From Bacteroidales bacterium (GTDB lineage: Bacteria; Bacteroidota; Bacteroidia; Bacteroidales; JAAUTT01), in contig JANYAP010000195.1 in assembly GCA_025361285.1 (NCBI GenBank), positions 1-51,139 of the forward strand: DNA of 51,139 bases, given 5' to 3'. This document shows positions 14,866 to 24,409 of this stretch, one piece after another (the stretch's first letter is position 1; each line of letters opens with the position of its first letter). The notes below the pieces were generated by a model. The model was not told where the DNA came from, ran no database searches, and saw only the letters and a program-made list of their open reading frames with translations. A program made the translations under genes and the position numbers.

Positions 14866-15588
14866 ATGCTTTACGATATTATTAAAATAAAACAAAATAA
14901 AGAAAAGCAGGTAGTTTTGCTTATCGACCCAGACAAGCACAACGAATTATCGCTCGTAACCATTCTCCAACAAGCTGTTTTAGGCAATATAAGTTTTATC
15001 CTTATCGGTGGAAGTATTACTTCAAAATCGATAAACGAATGCATTTCGCTCATAAAAAAACGTTGCTCCATTCCTGTATTTCTCTTTCCAGGATCGTTAA
15101 TGCAGCTTTGCGACCAAGCCGATGGAATATTGTTACTCTCTTTATTATCAGGCAGAAACGCCGATTTCCTTATCGGCAACCATGTGCATGCTGCTCCATT
15201 TATTAAAAGAAGTGGAATGGAAGTTATTCCAACTGGCTATATACTAATCGATTGCGGAAAACGTACTTCGGTTGAGTACATAAGCAACACATTTCCAATT
15301 CCTTCCAATAAACCCGATATAGCAGTGGCTACTGCAATGGCAGGCGAAATGCTTGGTCAAAAAATTATTTATCTCGAAGGTGGAAGCGGTGCCATCACCA
15401 ATATTAACACATCGCTAATTGCCGAAGTTAAAGCCAACATTACCATTCCGCTAATTGTTGGAGGTGGAATACGTACTTATAATCAGGCCAAAGACGTGTT
15501 TAATGCTGGTGCCGATATTATTGTTATTGGTACTGCCGCCGAAATTAATCCAGCTTCAATTATCGACATTGCTGCTACGGCAAGATAA
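14866..15588 (+). CDS. geranylgeranylglyceryl phosphate synthase-like prenyltransferase (PcrB/GGGPS family)
   Basis: A 240-residue TIM-barrel enzyme that joins a polyprenyl diphosphate to sn-glycerol 1-phosphate; Bacteroidetes commonly encode such archaeal-type homologues. Visible signatures are LLIDPDKHN near the start, ILIGGSI, FPGS, IYLEGGSGA and the phosphate-binding IPLIVGGGIRT and DIIVIGTAAE. The TTG at 14812 in frame is less likely than the ATG at 14866, which gives the standard N-terminus. It stands alone after the pseudogene. The lipid made, and its chain length, cannot be told from sequence. Confidence 0.88.
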   Translation: MLYDIIKIKQNKEKQVVLLIDPDKHNELSLVTILQQAVLGNISFILIGGSITSKSINECISLIKKRCSIPVFLFPGSLMQLCDQADGILLLSLLSGRNADFLIGNHVHAAPFIKRSGMEVIPTGYILIDCGKRTSVEYISNTFPIPSNKPDIAVATAMAGEMLGQKIIYLEGGSGAITNINTSLIAEVKANITIPLIVGGGIRTYNQAKDVFNAGADIIVIGTAAEINPASIIDIAATAR

Positions 15589-15609
15589 TTCTATTAGTAC
15601 GCCTAATAA

Positions 15610-15700
15610 CAATAGTTCGGTAAATATTTCACAAATCAATCATGTTTAAGATTTTTGAAATACATAGTAATATTTCTTTATTTCTATGTTTTTCAGCCTA
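15610..15700 (+). repeat. degenerate copy of the CAATAGTTCGGTA MITE-like element
   Basis: Begins with the terminal sequence CAATAGTTCGGTAAA also seen at 38167 and 44428 and contains the GAAATACATAG...CTATGTTTTTC inner arms, but the far end is not recognisable. It fills the gap between two convergent genes. Confidence 0.5.
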
Positions 15701-15742
15701 TTACTAACAGCCTTAGTTCCCTAAGCCGCCGATAAATAAAAA

Positions 15743-16465
15743 CTAATACACACTTAACTCCAGGCCGATACTGGTTTTAGGGGGTTGCGCAAAACCAAAC
15801 GAAGGCTTTAACCAATTACTTAAACGCTGGCGCAAAACAAATGCAAAATGATTATAACCAACCCTTAACACAACGCCGTAGGTAAATGGCTCAATATATT
15901 TCAATCCCCTCACGGCTAGCATTTGTGTGTTTCCGAAAAAATTTATATTAGTGCTTTCATCATACATTTTATGCTTCGAACAAACTGCTAATGAGCCGAA
16001 TGCTCCAAAATCGACAAATAAACCCATTTGATTGTATTCCTTTTTAATTATAACCCTGTTATAAAAATCGGCAGAAAAATTATTTGTCAATACACGCTCA
16101 TATTTATGGAGTGTTGTAGTGGGAAATGTTTTACCAACCAATTGATTAATAGTATAACTATCATTTAAAAACAGCGCTCCTCCTACAAGCGAATAAATAT
16201 CGGTAACGCGGCAAACGCGCCTATAGCCAACCGAAAAGTTCCGACTTTTAAAAGTCTCAATATTCAAATTTGAAGTCGATTTATAAGTGTAAACAGTATA
16301 ATTACCAAACAAATAACCATAATGTTTACGATTTACTCCAGTCTTTTTCGAAATAGCACTTTGCCTGGTATCTTTCTCAAGCATAACTTCTTGAGATTTA
16401 ACACTATTAATGCAGCAAATAAGAAATACCGCTAAAATAACTCCGAATTGTTTTTTATCGCACAT
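15743..16465 (-). CDS. outer-membrane beta-barrel protein of unknown function
   Basis: A 240-residue protein with a signal peptide (MCDKKQFGVILAVFLICCIN, cut near residue 24) and alternating strands through to the end (YTYKSTSNLN, FSADFYNRVII, YGVVLRVGYNHFAFVL), ending in an aromatic (GLELSVY), as expected for a small outer-membrane barrel. Its start overlaps the end of the subtilase gene by 11 bp, so the two are translated together and may act as a pair at the cell surface. I do not recognise a named family. Confidence 0.7.
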   Translation of the reverse strand: MCDKKQFGVILAVFLICCINSVKSQEVMLEKDTRQSAISKKTGVNRKHYGYLFGNYTVYTYKSTSNLNIETFKSRNFSVGYRRVCRVTDIYSLVGGALFLNDSYTINQLVGKTFPTTTLHKYERVLTNNFSADFYNRVIIKKEYNQMGLFVDFGAFGSLAVCSKHKMYDESTNINFFGNTQMLAVRGLKYIEPFTYGVVLRVGYNHFAFVLRQRLSNWLKPSFGFAQPPKTSIGLELSVY

Positions 16466-18035
16466 ACTGTTTAATGCATTTTTTGTAATAAAACTGAGCC
16501 TTATCGCCTATTTCCAAGCTACTTATAGGTAACTGTAAAACTTCGGGCTTACTAATTTTTATCACGGCGTAATGCTTCAAAAAACCTTTGGCATCCGCTA
16601 TATTATAATATAAATAGTTTGTAGTATTTGCAATTTGAGCATATAAGTTACTCACAGTTATATGTATAGAATCGTTAACTAACGAAACATCAAACGACGA
16701 AGGAATTTCAGGTATTTTATCAGTAAAAAAATACGAAGCTTGCGGAATTCCATACCCATGCGCGTAATCGAAATACGGGTACAGGTGTCCCGATTTTTCA
16801 ATCAAATCGAATATCTCCATATTGTTACGCGTTTTATGCATTTGCCAAACGCAGGCTGCAAACCCCGAAATAAGTGGCGTAGAAAATGATGTTCCGTACG
16901 ATTTTACTACATCGTTACCATCGGTAGTAATTACAATGCCGCTACCACAAACATTAGGTTTACGGCGCTTATCGAAAGTTGGGCCAAACGACGAAAAACT
17001 AATATGAAATCCGGTAAACGGATTTACCCCACCAACCGACAGAACGCTATCAACATCAGCTGGAGTGCCCATTATCTCCCACAAACCATTACCTTCGTTA
17101 CCCATCGAATTAACTACCAATATACCCTTTGAAGCAGCTATTCGCGCAGCTTTTGCAACAATGCTGGTTTTTCCATCCATACTTTCTATGGGGTAAAGCT
17201 TGTTGGTATATCCAATAGAGCTACTTATAATATCGGCGCCGTTTTTATCGGCCCATTCCATGGCTTCAAGCCAATATTGCTCTTCAATATGTCGCTCTGA
17301 TCTAATTTCGGTGCGTGCTAGCAAGTATTCCGCACCTGTGGCTAGCCCTAGCGGCTTGTTTTTATAAATACCTGCCAGGCACGACATTACCTTCGTGCCG
17401 TGAGTCAAATATCCAAACACAAAATCGCTATTCTTTACAAAATCGTAAGTTTTTATAATACGCCCATTATCAAACAGATGCTTAAATATTGGACTTTCAT
17501 CCATACCCGAAAATCCACCATCGAAAACAGCTATACGAATGCCATCGCCGTTAATACCATGGTTTGCAAACTCCTGCCCCTGCATCATCGAAAGTTGCTT
17601 TTCCAACAAAAACTGTTCATCGCTATCCAACGAATCGCGAAAATTATATGATGCAGCTTCTACAGCATACGATCCAACAGTTTCAATACGTTTTACAAAT
17701 GAATAGCGCTTTATAATATCAAGTTGATTATTAGTAGCTTCAACAACAACAGCATTCAACCAACTGCTTTGAAAGCCAATTGAAATAGCATTCGAGCGTA
17801 AAATAGATATATATGCTTTATTTACAGGGATATCGGAAAAGCTATATATTGCTATCTGCTTCTCAATCCTTCGCTTAATAGTTTTCGAATCGAAGTAGTC
17901 TAAGGGGTTGTAACCAACAGTATCTTTGTCAGTTAAATAAACCCAATACTTATTCTGGGCTTGAGATTCGAACCCTAACAACAGAAATAATACAAAAACA
18001 ATAACTATCTTTATTCGAATTTCAAGCTTAATCAC
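16455..18035 (-). CDS. exported S8 family serine peptidase (subtilase)
   Basis: A 526-residue secreted protease. Signal peptide at the start (IVIVFVLFLLLGFESQAQ). The subtilisin triad is complete: Asp in IRIAVFDGGFSG, His in THGTKVMSCLAG and Ser in GTSFSTPLISG; the oxyanion Asn region VVNSMGNEGNG is also present. After the protease domain there is a roughly 100-residue beta-rich tail. The start is GTG at 18035: the codon before it is a stop and no ATG exists until deep inside, so this start is certain. No clear type IX secretion tail is seen. Translationally coupled to the downstream barrel protein. Confidence 0.92.
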   Translation of the reverse strand: MIKLEIRIKIVIVFVLFLLLGFESQAQNKYWVYLTDKDTVGYNPLDYFDSKTIKRRIEKQIAIYSFSDIPVNKAYISILRSNAISIGFQSSWLNAVVVEATNNQLDIIKRYSFVKRIETVGSYAVEAASYNFRDSLDSDEQFLLEKQLSMMQGQEFANHGINGDGIRIAVFDGGFSGMDESPIFKHLFDNGRIIKTYDFVKNSDFVFGYLTHGTKVMSCLAGIYKNKPLGLATGAEYLLARTEIRSERHIEEQYWLEAMEWADKNGADIISSSIGYTNKLYPIESMDGKTSIVAKAARIAASKGILVVNSMGNEGNGLWEIMGTPADVDSVLSVGGVNPFTGFHISFSSFGPTFDKRRKPNVCGSGIVITTDGNDVVKSYGTSFSTPLISGFAACVWQMHKTRNNMEIFDLIEKSGHLYPYFDYAHGYGIPQASYFFTDKIPEIPSSFDVSLVNDSIHITVSNLYAQIANTTNYLYYNIADAKGFLKHYAVIKISKPEVLQLPISSLEIGDKAQFYYKKCIKQYVR

Positions 18036-18232
18036 TTATAATAATTTAGATAAGTACTTCACTATTAAACATTAACACCAACCTATAATATAAAGGTTTT
18101 GCGAAGATGAAAAAAGAAACAAGGTGGTGAAAAAAACTTGTTATATTTGGGTTGTAATAAAAAATCAAAGTTATTTAGATAATGGAATTAACTGCCGATA
18201 AACTGCAGTAATTGGTTATAATCAAATAAAGA

Positions 18233-19210
18233 ATGAAAAGCAGCATTTCGATTGTTATTCCCAATTTTAATGGCAAGTTGCTATTAGAAGCCAATATACC
18301 ATTGGTATATAACGCATTAACCTCATCGGGAGTACTCGATTTCGAAATAATTATCCCCGACGATGCATCAACCGACGATTCAACTGATTTTATTAAAACA
18401 AATTATCCTGATATTATACTCATTGAAAACACTGTAAATAGGGGTTTTGCAGGCAATATGAATACTGGCATTTTCAAATCGTTGAAAGATTTGGTGTTCG
18501 TTCTGAATTCCGATGTGGTATTAAACGATCAATATTTCAAGCACTTACTACCTTATTTTAACTACCCCGACACTTTTGGCGTAATGAGCCGAATAATAGC
18601 TATCGATTCAAGCAAAATACAGGATGGCGCTAAATACCCTAACTATTCGTACGGAAATATTGCATCGTGCACAAACTACATAAGCGAAAACTCGCAATCG
18701 CTTTACAGTCTGTTTCTTAGCGGCGCAAATGCCCTTGTAGACAGAGAAAAGCTAATAGAATTAGGGGGGTTTAGCGAAATTTTTAATCCTTTTTATTCGG
18801 AGGATGTTGATTTAGGATTGCGAGCGTGGAGATTAGGCTACAAATGTTATTACGAACACAATGCAATATGCAAACACCCCAATTCCGAAACAATTAAAAA
18901 ACTACCAAGTAATAAGGTAAAAATTGTAGCGAAACGCAATAAAATGATTCTGCATTTTATTCATCTTCAGAACTTTGAGTTAATATTTTTTCTATTTATA
19001 CTAACAATAAAAACAATACTTCGAACTATAATACTCGAAATTAACTATTTAAAATCGTTCAGCGCTTTTATTTGTTCAATTAAAGAGGGTTTACTATGCA
19101 AGGCAAAATTTAGAGCTTTGCAAAAACAGAAAAACATATATTTATCTGTGAATGATGTAATTGGATTGATACACGAGAAAATTGGGCACTCGAAAATTGA
19201 AAGATTTTGA
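18233..19210 (+). CDS. family 2 glycosyltransferase
   Basis: A 325-residue GT-A enzyme: SIVIPNFNG at the start, the DDASTDDS loop, NRGFAGNMNTGI, the nucleotide-sugar/metal site LNSDVVLN, and FYSEDVDLGLRAWRLGY where the catalytic acidic ED sits. The C-terminal 70 residues include a hydrophobic helix (LIFFLFILTIKTILRTIIL) that may attach it to the inner membrane. It resembles rhamnosyl- and similar transferases of cell-surface glycans, but the sugar cannot be assigned. No other glycan genes are adjacent. Confidence 0.9.
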   Translation: MKSSISIVIPNFNGKLLLEANIPLVYNALTSSGVLDFEIIIPDDASTDDSTDFIKTNYPDIILIENTVNRGFAGNMNTGIFKSLKDLVFVLNSDVVLNDQYFKHLLPYFNYPDTFGVMSRIIAIDSSKIQDGAKYPNYSYGNIASCTNYISENSQSLYSLFLSGANALVDREKLIELGGFSEIFNPFYSEDVDLGLRAWRLGYKCYYEHNAICKHPNSETIKKLPSNKVKIVAKRNKMILHFIHLQNFELIFFLFILTIKTILRTIILEINYLKSFSAFICSIKEGLLCKAKFRALQKQKNIYLSVNDVIGLIHEKIGHSKIERF

Positions 19211-19289
19211 GGGTATTGTTTGTAGCATCTTACCTATCGCCCAAACCTATATTTTGAGCCTACTCCGAAAAGTACTTTTGAATAGAGGT

Positions 19290-19410
19290 GTCATTCCGAC
19301 GTAGGTCGGAACGGCAAAGCCCTCAACGAAAGCAATCCATAAAACAAAAAAATAGGGATTGCCTTCGGCGAGCTCGTAAACTCGGTTCCGACCTGCATCG
19401 GAATGACAGC
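19290..19410. repeat. GTCATTCC dispersed inverted repeat, copy 2
   Basis: The ends TCATTCCGACGTAGGTCGGA (19291-19310) and TCCGACCTGCATCGGAATGA (19387-19406) are inverted repeats with two differences. The interior shares AGGGATTGCC and GGCGAGCTCGTAAACTCGG with copy 1, but has an extra segment of about 20 bp. It lies between convergent genes. Confidence 0.8.
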
Positions 19411-19431
19411 AAACTGGCTTTTCAGAGTTGA

Positions 19432-20253
19432 TTAAATTTTAATACTTTCCGAAACTACATCCGAGCCATAGAAAATTGAAGCGTTGCCATTAAACATCTC
19501 AGCCTTATCGGTAGTATAAAACCGAACTGTCGATGTTTTACTGCACTTTTCATCTATTTCGGTATGTCGGCCTAAATAATCCTTCAAACTAGCAGCAACA
19601 ATAGCTCCCTGCGAAATAATATTAATGGCAGGTGGCAGAAAAAAGCGGATCTTTTCAATAAGTAAGGGGTAATGAGTGCATCCCAAAATAACTGTGTCGA
19701 TATCAGCATTTTGCGAAAGCAGTTCGTCGGTATATTTCTGAACAAAGTAATTAGCTCCAGGCGAAAGATGTTCGTTGTTTTCAATTAACGGAACCCACAT
19801 TGGGCAAGCTTGCTGATACACTTTTAGTTGAGGAAAAAACTTAGCAATTTCCAATTTATACGAATCGGAGTTAATTGTTCCCTGCGTACCCAAAACGCCA
19901 ATTCGCCCAGTTGTAGAATAATTGCCTACCACCTCGGCCGTTGGGCGTATTACACCAAGCACTCTCCTGTTTGGGTCGATAAGTGGTAAATCATTTTGTT
20001 GAATGGTTCGTAGCGCTTTTGCCGATGCGGTATTGCAGGCTAGTATTACTAACTGGCAGCCCATCGAAAAAAGTTTATTTACGCTTTCGAGTGTAAACTG
20101 ATATACGGCGCTGAAGGAACGTGTGCCATAGGGGTTGCGAGCATTATCTCCCAGATAAATATAATCGTATTCGGGCATAACACGCTTTATCTCCTTCAAA
20201 ACGGTTAAACCGCCGTAACCCGAATCGAAAATACCTATGGGTGCAGTTGGCAT
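19432..20253 (-). CDS. murI: glutamate racemase
   Basis: Interconverts L- and D-glutamate for peptidoglycan. The 273-residue protein shows the family pattern: IGIFDSGYGGLTVL at the start, the first catalytic Cys in LVILACNTASAKA, and the second in ILGCTHYPLL. Start is the ATG at 20251-20253. It is the last gene of the block bamA-ompH-ompH-murI, a common Bacteroidetes neighbourhood, though a heptamer element of about 120 bp separates it from ompH. Confidence 0.95.
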   Translation of the reverse strand: MPTAPIGIFDSGYGGLTVLKEIKRVMPEYDYIYLGDNARNPYGTRSFSAVYQFTLESVNKLFSMGCQLVILACNTASAKALRTIQQNDLPLIDPNRRVLGVIRPTAEVVGNYSTTGRIGVLGTQGTINSDSYKLEIAKFFPQLKVYQQACPMWVPLIENNEHLSPGANYFVQKYTDELLSQNADIDTVILGCTHYPLLIEKIRFFLPPAINIISQGAIVAASLKDYLGRHTEIDEKCSKTSTVRFYTTDKAEMFNGNASIFYGSDVVSESIKI

Positions 20254-20316
20254 GGCTTAAAATGTTTCACGCAACGATATCTAAGTTATTTGCCAATATC
20301 ATAAAGAATAATATAA

Positions 20317-20437
20317 GGCTGCAGGCTTGAGGCTGTAGACTGTAGACTGTAGGAGCTTCATTGCAACCTGGAAAATCGGCTTTCTCCTAATGCCTACTGT
20401 CTACAGCCTACAGCCAAAAGCCTACAGCCTAAAAAGC
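20317..20437 (+). repeat. heptamer-repeat element with core, copy 1 (GGCTGTA words)
   Basis: The left arm is built of 7-bp units GGCTGCA, GGCTTGA, GGCTGTA, GACTGTA, GACTGTA. The right arm is TAATGCC, TACTGTC, TACAGCC, TACAGCC, AAAAGCC, TACAGCC, the reverse complement theme. Between them a 36-bp core (20352-20387) matches, in reverse, the core of the element at 37041-37160 (about 29 of 36 positions). No gene lies here. Confidence 0.8.
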
Positions 20438-20443
20438 TATCAA

Positions 20444-20968
20444 TTACTTCTTAATTGCTAATTTTGCTTTTACCAACGATGTAATATCAATGCTTTCAGG
20501 TGAATTGTACAAAATACTCGATCCTGGAGCCATTTCGAAAACGTAGATAAAGCCATTTTCTTTTCCTACATCGCCAATAGCCTTTTTAACCTTCTCGGTG
20601 ATAGGCTGCATCAATTCGGCTTGTTTCTTTTGAATTTCCTGCTGAGCATTTTCGCCGAATAGTTTCAAACGATCCTGATACGATTGAATTTCTTCCTGAC
20701 GCGTTTTTTTAACTAAATCGGTTAAGGTTTTCTCCTCCTGAAGGAATTTCTGATATTTGGTATTTAACTCAACATTAATACCTTCGTAAGTATCCTGCAA
20801 TTCCTTACCAAATTTTTGCATCTGTATTTCAGCGCTATCGCGCTCTGGCATAGCTTGCAAAATGTCTTGCGAGTTAACATGACCGAATTTAACCGATTTT
20901 TGAGCAAAACTTAACGATGGTAATGCTATAATCGAGGCAACAATAAGTACTTTAAAACAATTTTTCAT
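20444..20968 (-). CDS. OmpH/Skp-like periplasmic chaperone (second copy)
   Basis: Holds unfolded outer-membrane proteins in the periplasm for the Bam complex. A 174-residue protein with signal peptide (VLIVASIIALPSLSFAQ) and a long coiled-coil middle (DTYEGINVELNTKYQKFLQE, QEEIQSYQDRLKLFGENAQQ) typical of Skp tentacles, and FGHVNSQDILQAMPE for the head. The in-frame TTG at 20995 is rejected in favour of the ATG at 20966-20968. It follows its paralogue and bamA. Confidence 0.92.
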   Translation of the reverse strand: MKNCFKVLIVASIIALPSLSFAQKSVKFGHVNSQDILQAMPERDSAEIQMQKFGKELQDTYEGINVELNTKYQKFLQEEKTLTDLVKKTRQEEIQSYQDRLKLFGENAQQEIQKKQAELMQPITEKVKKAIGDVGKENGFIYVFEMAPGSSILYNSPESIDITSLVKAKLAIKK

Positions 20969-21064
20969 ATTTATAGTTATTTTTATTTTTTGCAAACCTA
21001 CAAGTTTTTTTCTAAAAACCTAATCATTTTGTAATCTTCTTTCGCCTATCTACTCTTCAAATTC

Positions 21065-21580
21065 TTAATTCTTATATCCCATTTTTTGAAGCACCTCGTC
21101 GCTCTTATCGTTTTTAGGGTTCGAGTACATTATGCTAGGGTTCGAGGCAGTGTCGAAAATAACCGCAAAACCCTGTTCTACCGACAATTCCTTAATGGCA
21201 GTACCTACCTGATCTTGAATAGGTTTTACCAATTCCTGACGCTTTTTAAACAGTAAACCTTCGCGACCGAAGTATTTCTTTTGCAAGTCTTTAACTTCCT
21301 GTTCTTTCTTAACAATTTCTTCCTCGCGTTTGGTTTTCATTTCGTCGGTAAGTAGTACCTTTTCGCTTTGGAAAGCCTTGTACATCTTATCGATATCGGC
21401 ATATTTGGCTTCCACTTCTTTCTGCCATTCGGCCGATAATTTATCGAGCTGTTCCTGTGCCGATTTGTACGAAGGAATATTGCTTAATATATACTCCGAA
21501 TCGACAAATCCAAATTTCTGAGCAAACGAAAAAGTAAATGATAATGACGCAATTACAACTAATAAGAGTATTTTTTTCAT
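21065..21580 (-). CDS. OmpH/Skp-like periplasmic chaperone (first copy)
   Basis: A 171-residue Skp-family protein: signal peptide MKKILLLVVIASLSFTFSFA, head segment FGFVDSEYILSNIPSY, charged coiled-coil arms from about residue 50 to 115, then QDQVGTAIKELSVEQGFAVI. It is paired with the copy at 20444-20968 and lies downstream of bamA, its functional partner in outer-membrane protein assembly. The two copies are clearly related but diverged, so the duplication is old. Confidence 0.92.
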   Translation of the reverse strand: MKKILLLVVIASLSFTFSFAQKFGFVDSEYILSNIPSYKSAQEQLDKLSAEWQKEVEAKYADIDKMYKAFQSEKVLLTDEMKTKREEEIVKKEQEVKDLQKKYFGREGLLFKKRQELVKPIQDQVGTAIKELSVEQGFAVIFDTASNPSIMYSNPKNDKSDEVLQKMGYKN

Positions 21581-21626
21581 GGTTTTATTTGTAAAGTTTA
21601 TATTGTGTAACCTATTTGTATATATA

Positions 21627-21670
21627 GAGCCAAGAATTAAGAATTAAGAGCCAAGAGCCAAGAATCAAGA
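21627..21670 (+). repeat. short heptamer array (GAGCCAA / GAATTAA)
   Basis: Six consecutive 7-bp units GAGCCAA, GAATTAA, GAATTAA, GAGCCAA, GAGCCAA, GAATCAA in the gap between bamA and ompH. No inverted partner is visible nearby. Confidence 0.7.
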
Positions 21671-21781
21671 CATGATAAACTGTAAATGTGTTAGTTAAAA
21701 ATCAATATGTCTGTTTAGTAAATTCGTTGTATATTATTAATGTACAAAAGTTGTACCAACTTTTAAGCATTACTTCTTCTA

Positions 21782-24394
21782 TTAAAATTGTTGCCCCATT
21801 GTAAAGTGAAACTGCCCTTTGTTGGCGCTTGGCTGATTCGGAATAGCATCGAAACCATAACCCCAATCGACACCAAGCATACCAAACATTGGAAGAAAAG
21901 CCCGTAAGCCCACTCCAGCGGAACGCTTAAGCGAAAAAGGGTTAAAGTCCTTTGTTTCGTACCACGAATTACCTCCTTCGAGAAATACCAATCCGTATAT
22001 GGTTGCTGAAGGCTGAAGTGTTATAGGATAGCGCAATTCGGCAGTAACTTTACTGTAACAATTTGCTATCGAAATTCCGTATTGATTTGCAGTATATTTC
22101 CTTTGTTTTTCGGTTGAAGGTATAAATGGAGTAACCGACCCATCGGTATAACCACGCAAACCCACTATTTCGGTTCCCATCATGCTATTCCACGACATTC
22201 CACTACCGCCAAGAACAAAACCTTCAAATGGCGAATAGCCAAGGTTCTTACTAAAATTACCCATATATCCAATTTGGGTATTAAGGCTAACAACAAAATT
22301 TTTAAATAATTCGTTAACCCACCATCCTTTATAGCTCCACTTATGATATTCAATAAATCGATATTTTCTCGATGTTTCTTCGGTATATATGTCTTTATTA
22401 GCATTTTCGCCAGTATATAAGGCTTTCTCATCGTTATTGAGCAGCCAAAAATCCTTTTTTTGGAATGCTGAAAAGGGAGGCGTTATTTGCAAACCAATGC
22501 TAAACATCGATCCACGACGAGGGTATATTTGTTGGTCGATTGAACTTCTATTAAAGGTTGTTTTTAACGAAATAGTGTTGGAATTTCCGGTAGAAAAAGG
22601 AAACTGACCATAATTAAAATCGCGTAGATAATAATTTTGGTAACCAACTTCGTTTTGTAACCCAAAATAATCGTCGGGCCATTTCAAACGACGACCTAAC
22701 CCTAAAGAAAACCCTGTCAACTTCATTTTACCACCGTAGCTTCCTCCAGCCTGAGGTGTAGTATTATATAACGTTTCGAGTTGCTTAGTATAATCATAAA
22801 CCTGATGAAATACCGAAAAACTAAACGAATTTGGTTTTTTTCCTCCAAACCATGGTTCGGTAAAACTCAAATTTATCGATCTCATCCACGAGCCATTCGA
22901 CTGAACGCCAAGCGAAAGACTTTGCCCATCGCCAGTAGGTACTGGTCGCCACGCTTTTGGCTCTAAAATACGGCGAGCCGAAAAATTACTAAATTTCAAC
23001 CTAACAGTTCCTATTATAGATTTATAACCATAACCGCCCGATAGTTCTAATTGATCGTTGGCTTTTTCTGATAATTTGTACTCAATATCCACCGTTCCGT
23101 CGGACTGATTTGGGGTAGGCACTGGCTCAATTTTTTCGGCATCGAAATGCCCTAACTGTGCTAGAAAGCGTACACTTTTAACAATATCCGATTTCGAGAA
23201 CAAATCGCCAGGTCGGGTAAATAATTCGCGACGCACCACGTGCTCGTTAGTTTTGGTATTGCCCGATATAATAACCTTATTAATAGTGGCTTGTCGACCT
23301 TCGGCAATAATAAAATCGATATCGATGGAGTCGTTATCAATTTTTGCTTCTATTGGCGTAATCGACGAAAAAAGGTAACCGTAATCTAAATATAACGAGT
23401 GTACGGCATCTTCGTCGGTTTCCAAACGCTTTTCGAGAGCTAATTGGTCATAAACATCGCCCTTATTCATTTTCAACACCTTATCTAAAATATCGGAAGG
23501 GTATTTTGTGTTGCCAATCCATGTTATTTTACGAAAGTGGTATTGGTTACCTTCGTTAATATTAATGTAAAGGGCTATTTTGTTGTCGGGCAGAACAGCA
23601 AACGAATCGCCAAGTATTTTAAAGTCGCGATAACCATTTTTTGCGTAAAAATCTTCAACCTTTTTCTTGTCCTCCTTAAATTTCGTTTCAATGAATTTTG
23701 CAGGCGAAAACGGGTTGTAATCAATTTGCTTTGTCTTTTTCATTAGCCTACGTAATCGTTTATTGGTAAACTTAACATTACCAGTAAATTGCACGCTCTT
23801 TATTTTAACTTTGCCATTTTTATGAATATTGGCAGTTAAGTAAACCAAATTTTTTCGGATTGTATCGGGTTTCTGAATAAGATCGACTTGTGTGTTTAAA
23901 TAGCCTTTTTCCTTATAAAACTTTTTAATGATGCTTTCAATTGTATTTAACACATTATCAGTAACCTGACTTCCTGGCTTAAGCTTAATTTTTTCGATAA
24001 GGTCGTCGTTATCCGACTTACCAATGCCTTTAATCTCGAAGCGGGTTAAGCGAGGACGTTCTTTCAAATGTAGTTCGAGCCAAATGCTATCTCCTTCAAT
24101 CTTAGAAGCCAGTACTTTAACGTCGGCAAAAAGTCCTTGACTCCAAAACTTTTCCACTATTTTGGTAATGTCGTCGCCGGGTACAGTAATTTTGCGCCCA
24201 ACAACCAGCCCCGTCATAGAAACAAGCACTTTTGTATCAAGAAACTGAACGCCTACAATTTTTATGTCCTTCACGGTGTATTCCTTTGGCTCGGAATAAT
24301 CGATTACAGCATTTTGAGAAAAGTTATTGTTTTGACTATAAGCAGATAAGGATAAAACGAGGTAAACTATTGCCGTTAAGAGTTTTTTTAACAT
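21782..24394 (-). CDS. bamA: outer membrane protein assembly factor BamA
   Basis: Central component of the machine that folds barrel proteins into the outer membrane. An 870-residue precursor with signal peptide (MLKKLLTAIVYLVLSLSAYS). Five POTRA domains follow to about residue 440 (repeated patterns such as YTVKDIKIVGVQFLDTKVL, VKIKSVQFTGNVKFTNKRLR, ATINKVIISGNTKTNEHVVR). The C-terminal barrel includes VLGGSGMSWNS, GLRGYTDGS (the RGY lid-lock motif region) and ends in FHFTMGQQF with a terminal Phe. Start ATG 24392-24394. It sits between uppS and the ompH pair, the usual order. Confidence 0.95.
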   Translation of the reverse strand: MLKKLLTAIVYLVLSLSAYSQNNNFSQNAVIDYSEPKEYTVKDIKIVGVQFLDTKVLVSMTGLVVGRKITVPGDDITKIVEKFWSQGLFADVKVLASKIEGDSIWLELHLKERPRLTRFEIKGIGKSDNDDLIEKIKLKPGSQVTDNVLNTIESIIKKFYKEKGYLNTQVDLIQKPDTIRKNLVYLTANIHKNGKVKIKSVQFTGNVKFTNKRLRRLMKKTKQIDYNPFSPAKFIETKFKEDKKKVEDFYAKNGYRDFKILGDSFAVLPDNKIALYININEGNQYHFRKITWIGNTKYPSDILDKVLKMNKGDVYDQLALEKRLETDEDAVHSLYLDYGYLFSSITPIEAKIDNDSIDIDFIIAEGRQATINKVIISGNTKTNEHVVRRELFTRPGDLFSKSDIVKSVRFLAQLGHFDAEKIEPVPTPNQSDGTVDIEYKLSEKANDQLELSGGYGYKSIIGTVRLKFSNFSARRILEPKAWRPVPTGDGQSLSLGVQSNGSWMRSINLSFTEPWFGGKKPNSFSFSVFHQVYDYTKQLETLYNTTPQAGGSYGGKMKLTGFSLGLGRRLKWPDDYFGLQNEVGYQNYYLRDFNYGQFPFSTGNSNTISLKTTFNRSSIDQQIYPRRGSMFSIGLQITPPFSAFQKKDFWLLNNDEKALYTGENANKDIYTEETSRKYRFIEYHKWSYKGWWVNELFKNFVVSLNTQIGYMGNFSKNLGYSPFEGFVLGGSGMSWNSMMGTEIVGLRGYTDGSVTPFIPSTEKQRKYTANQYGISIANCYSKVTAELRYPITLQPSATIYGLVFLEGGNSWYETKDFNPFSLKRSAGVGLRAFLPMFGMLGVDWGYGFDAIPNQPSANKGQFHFTMGQQF

Positions 24395-24409
24395 CTGAAA
24401 AATTAAAAT

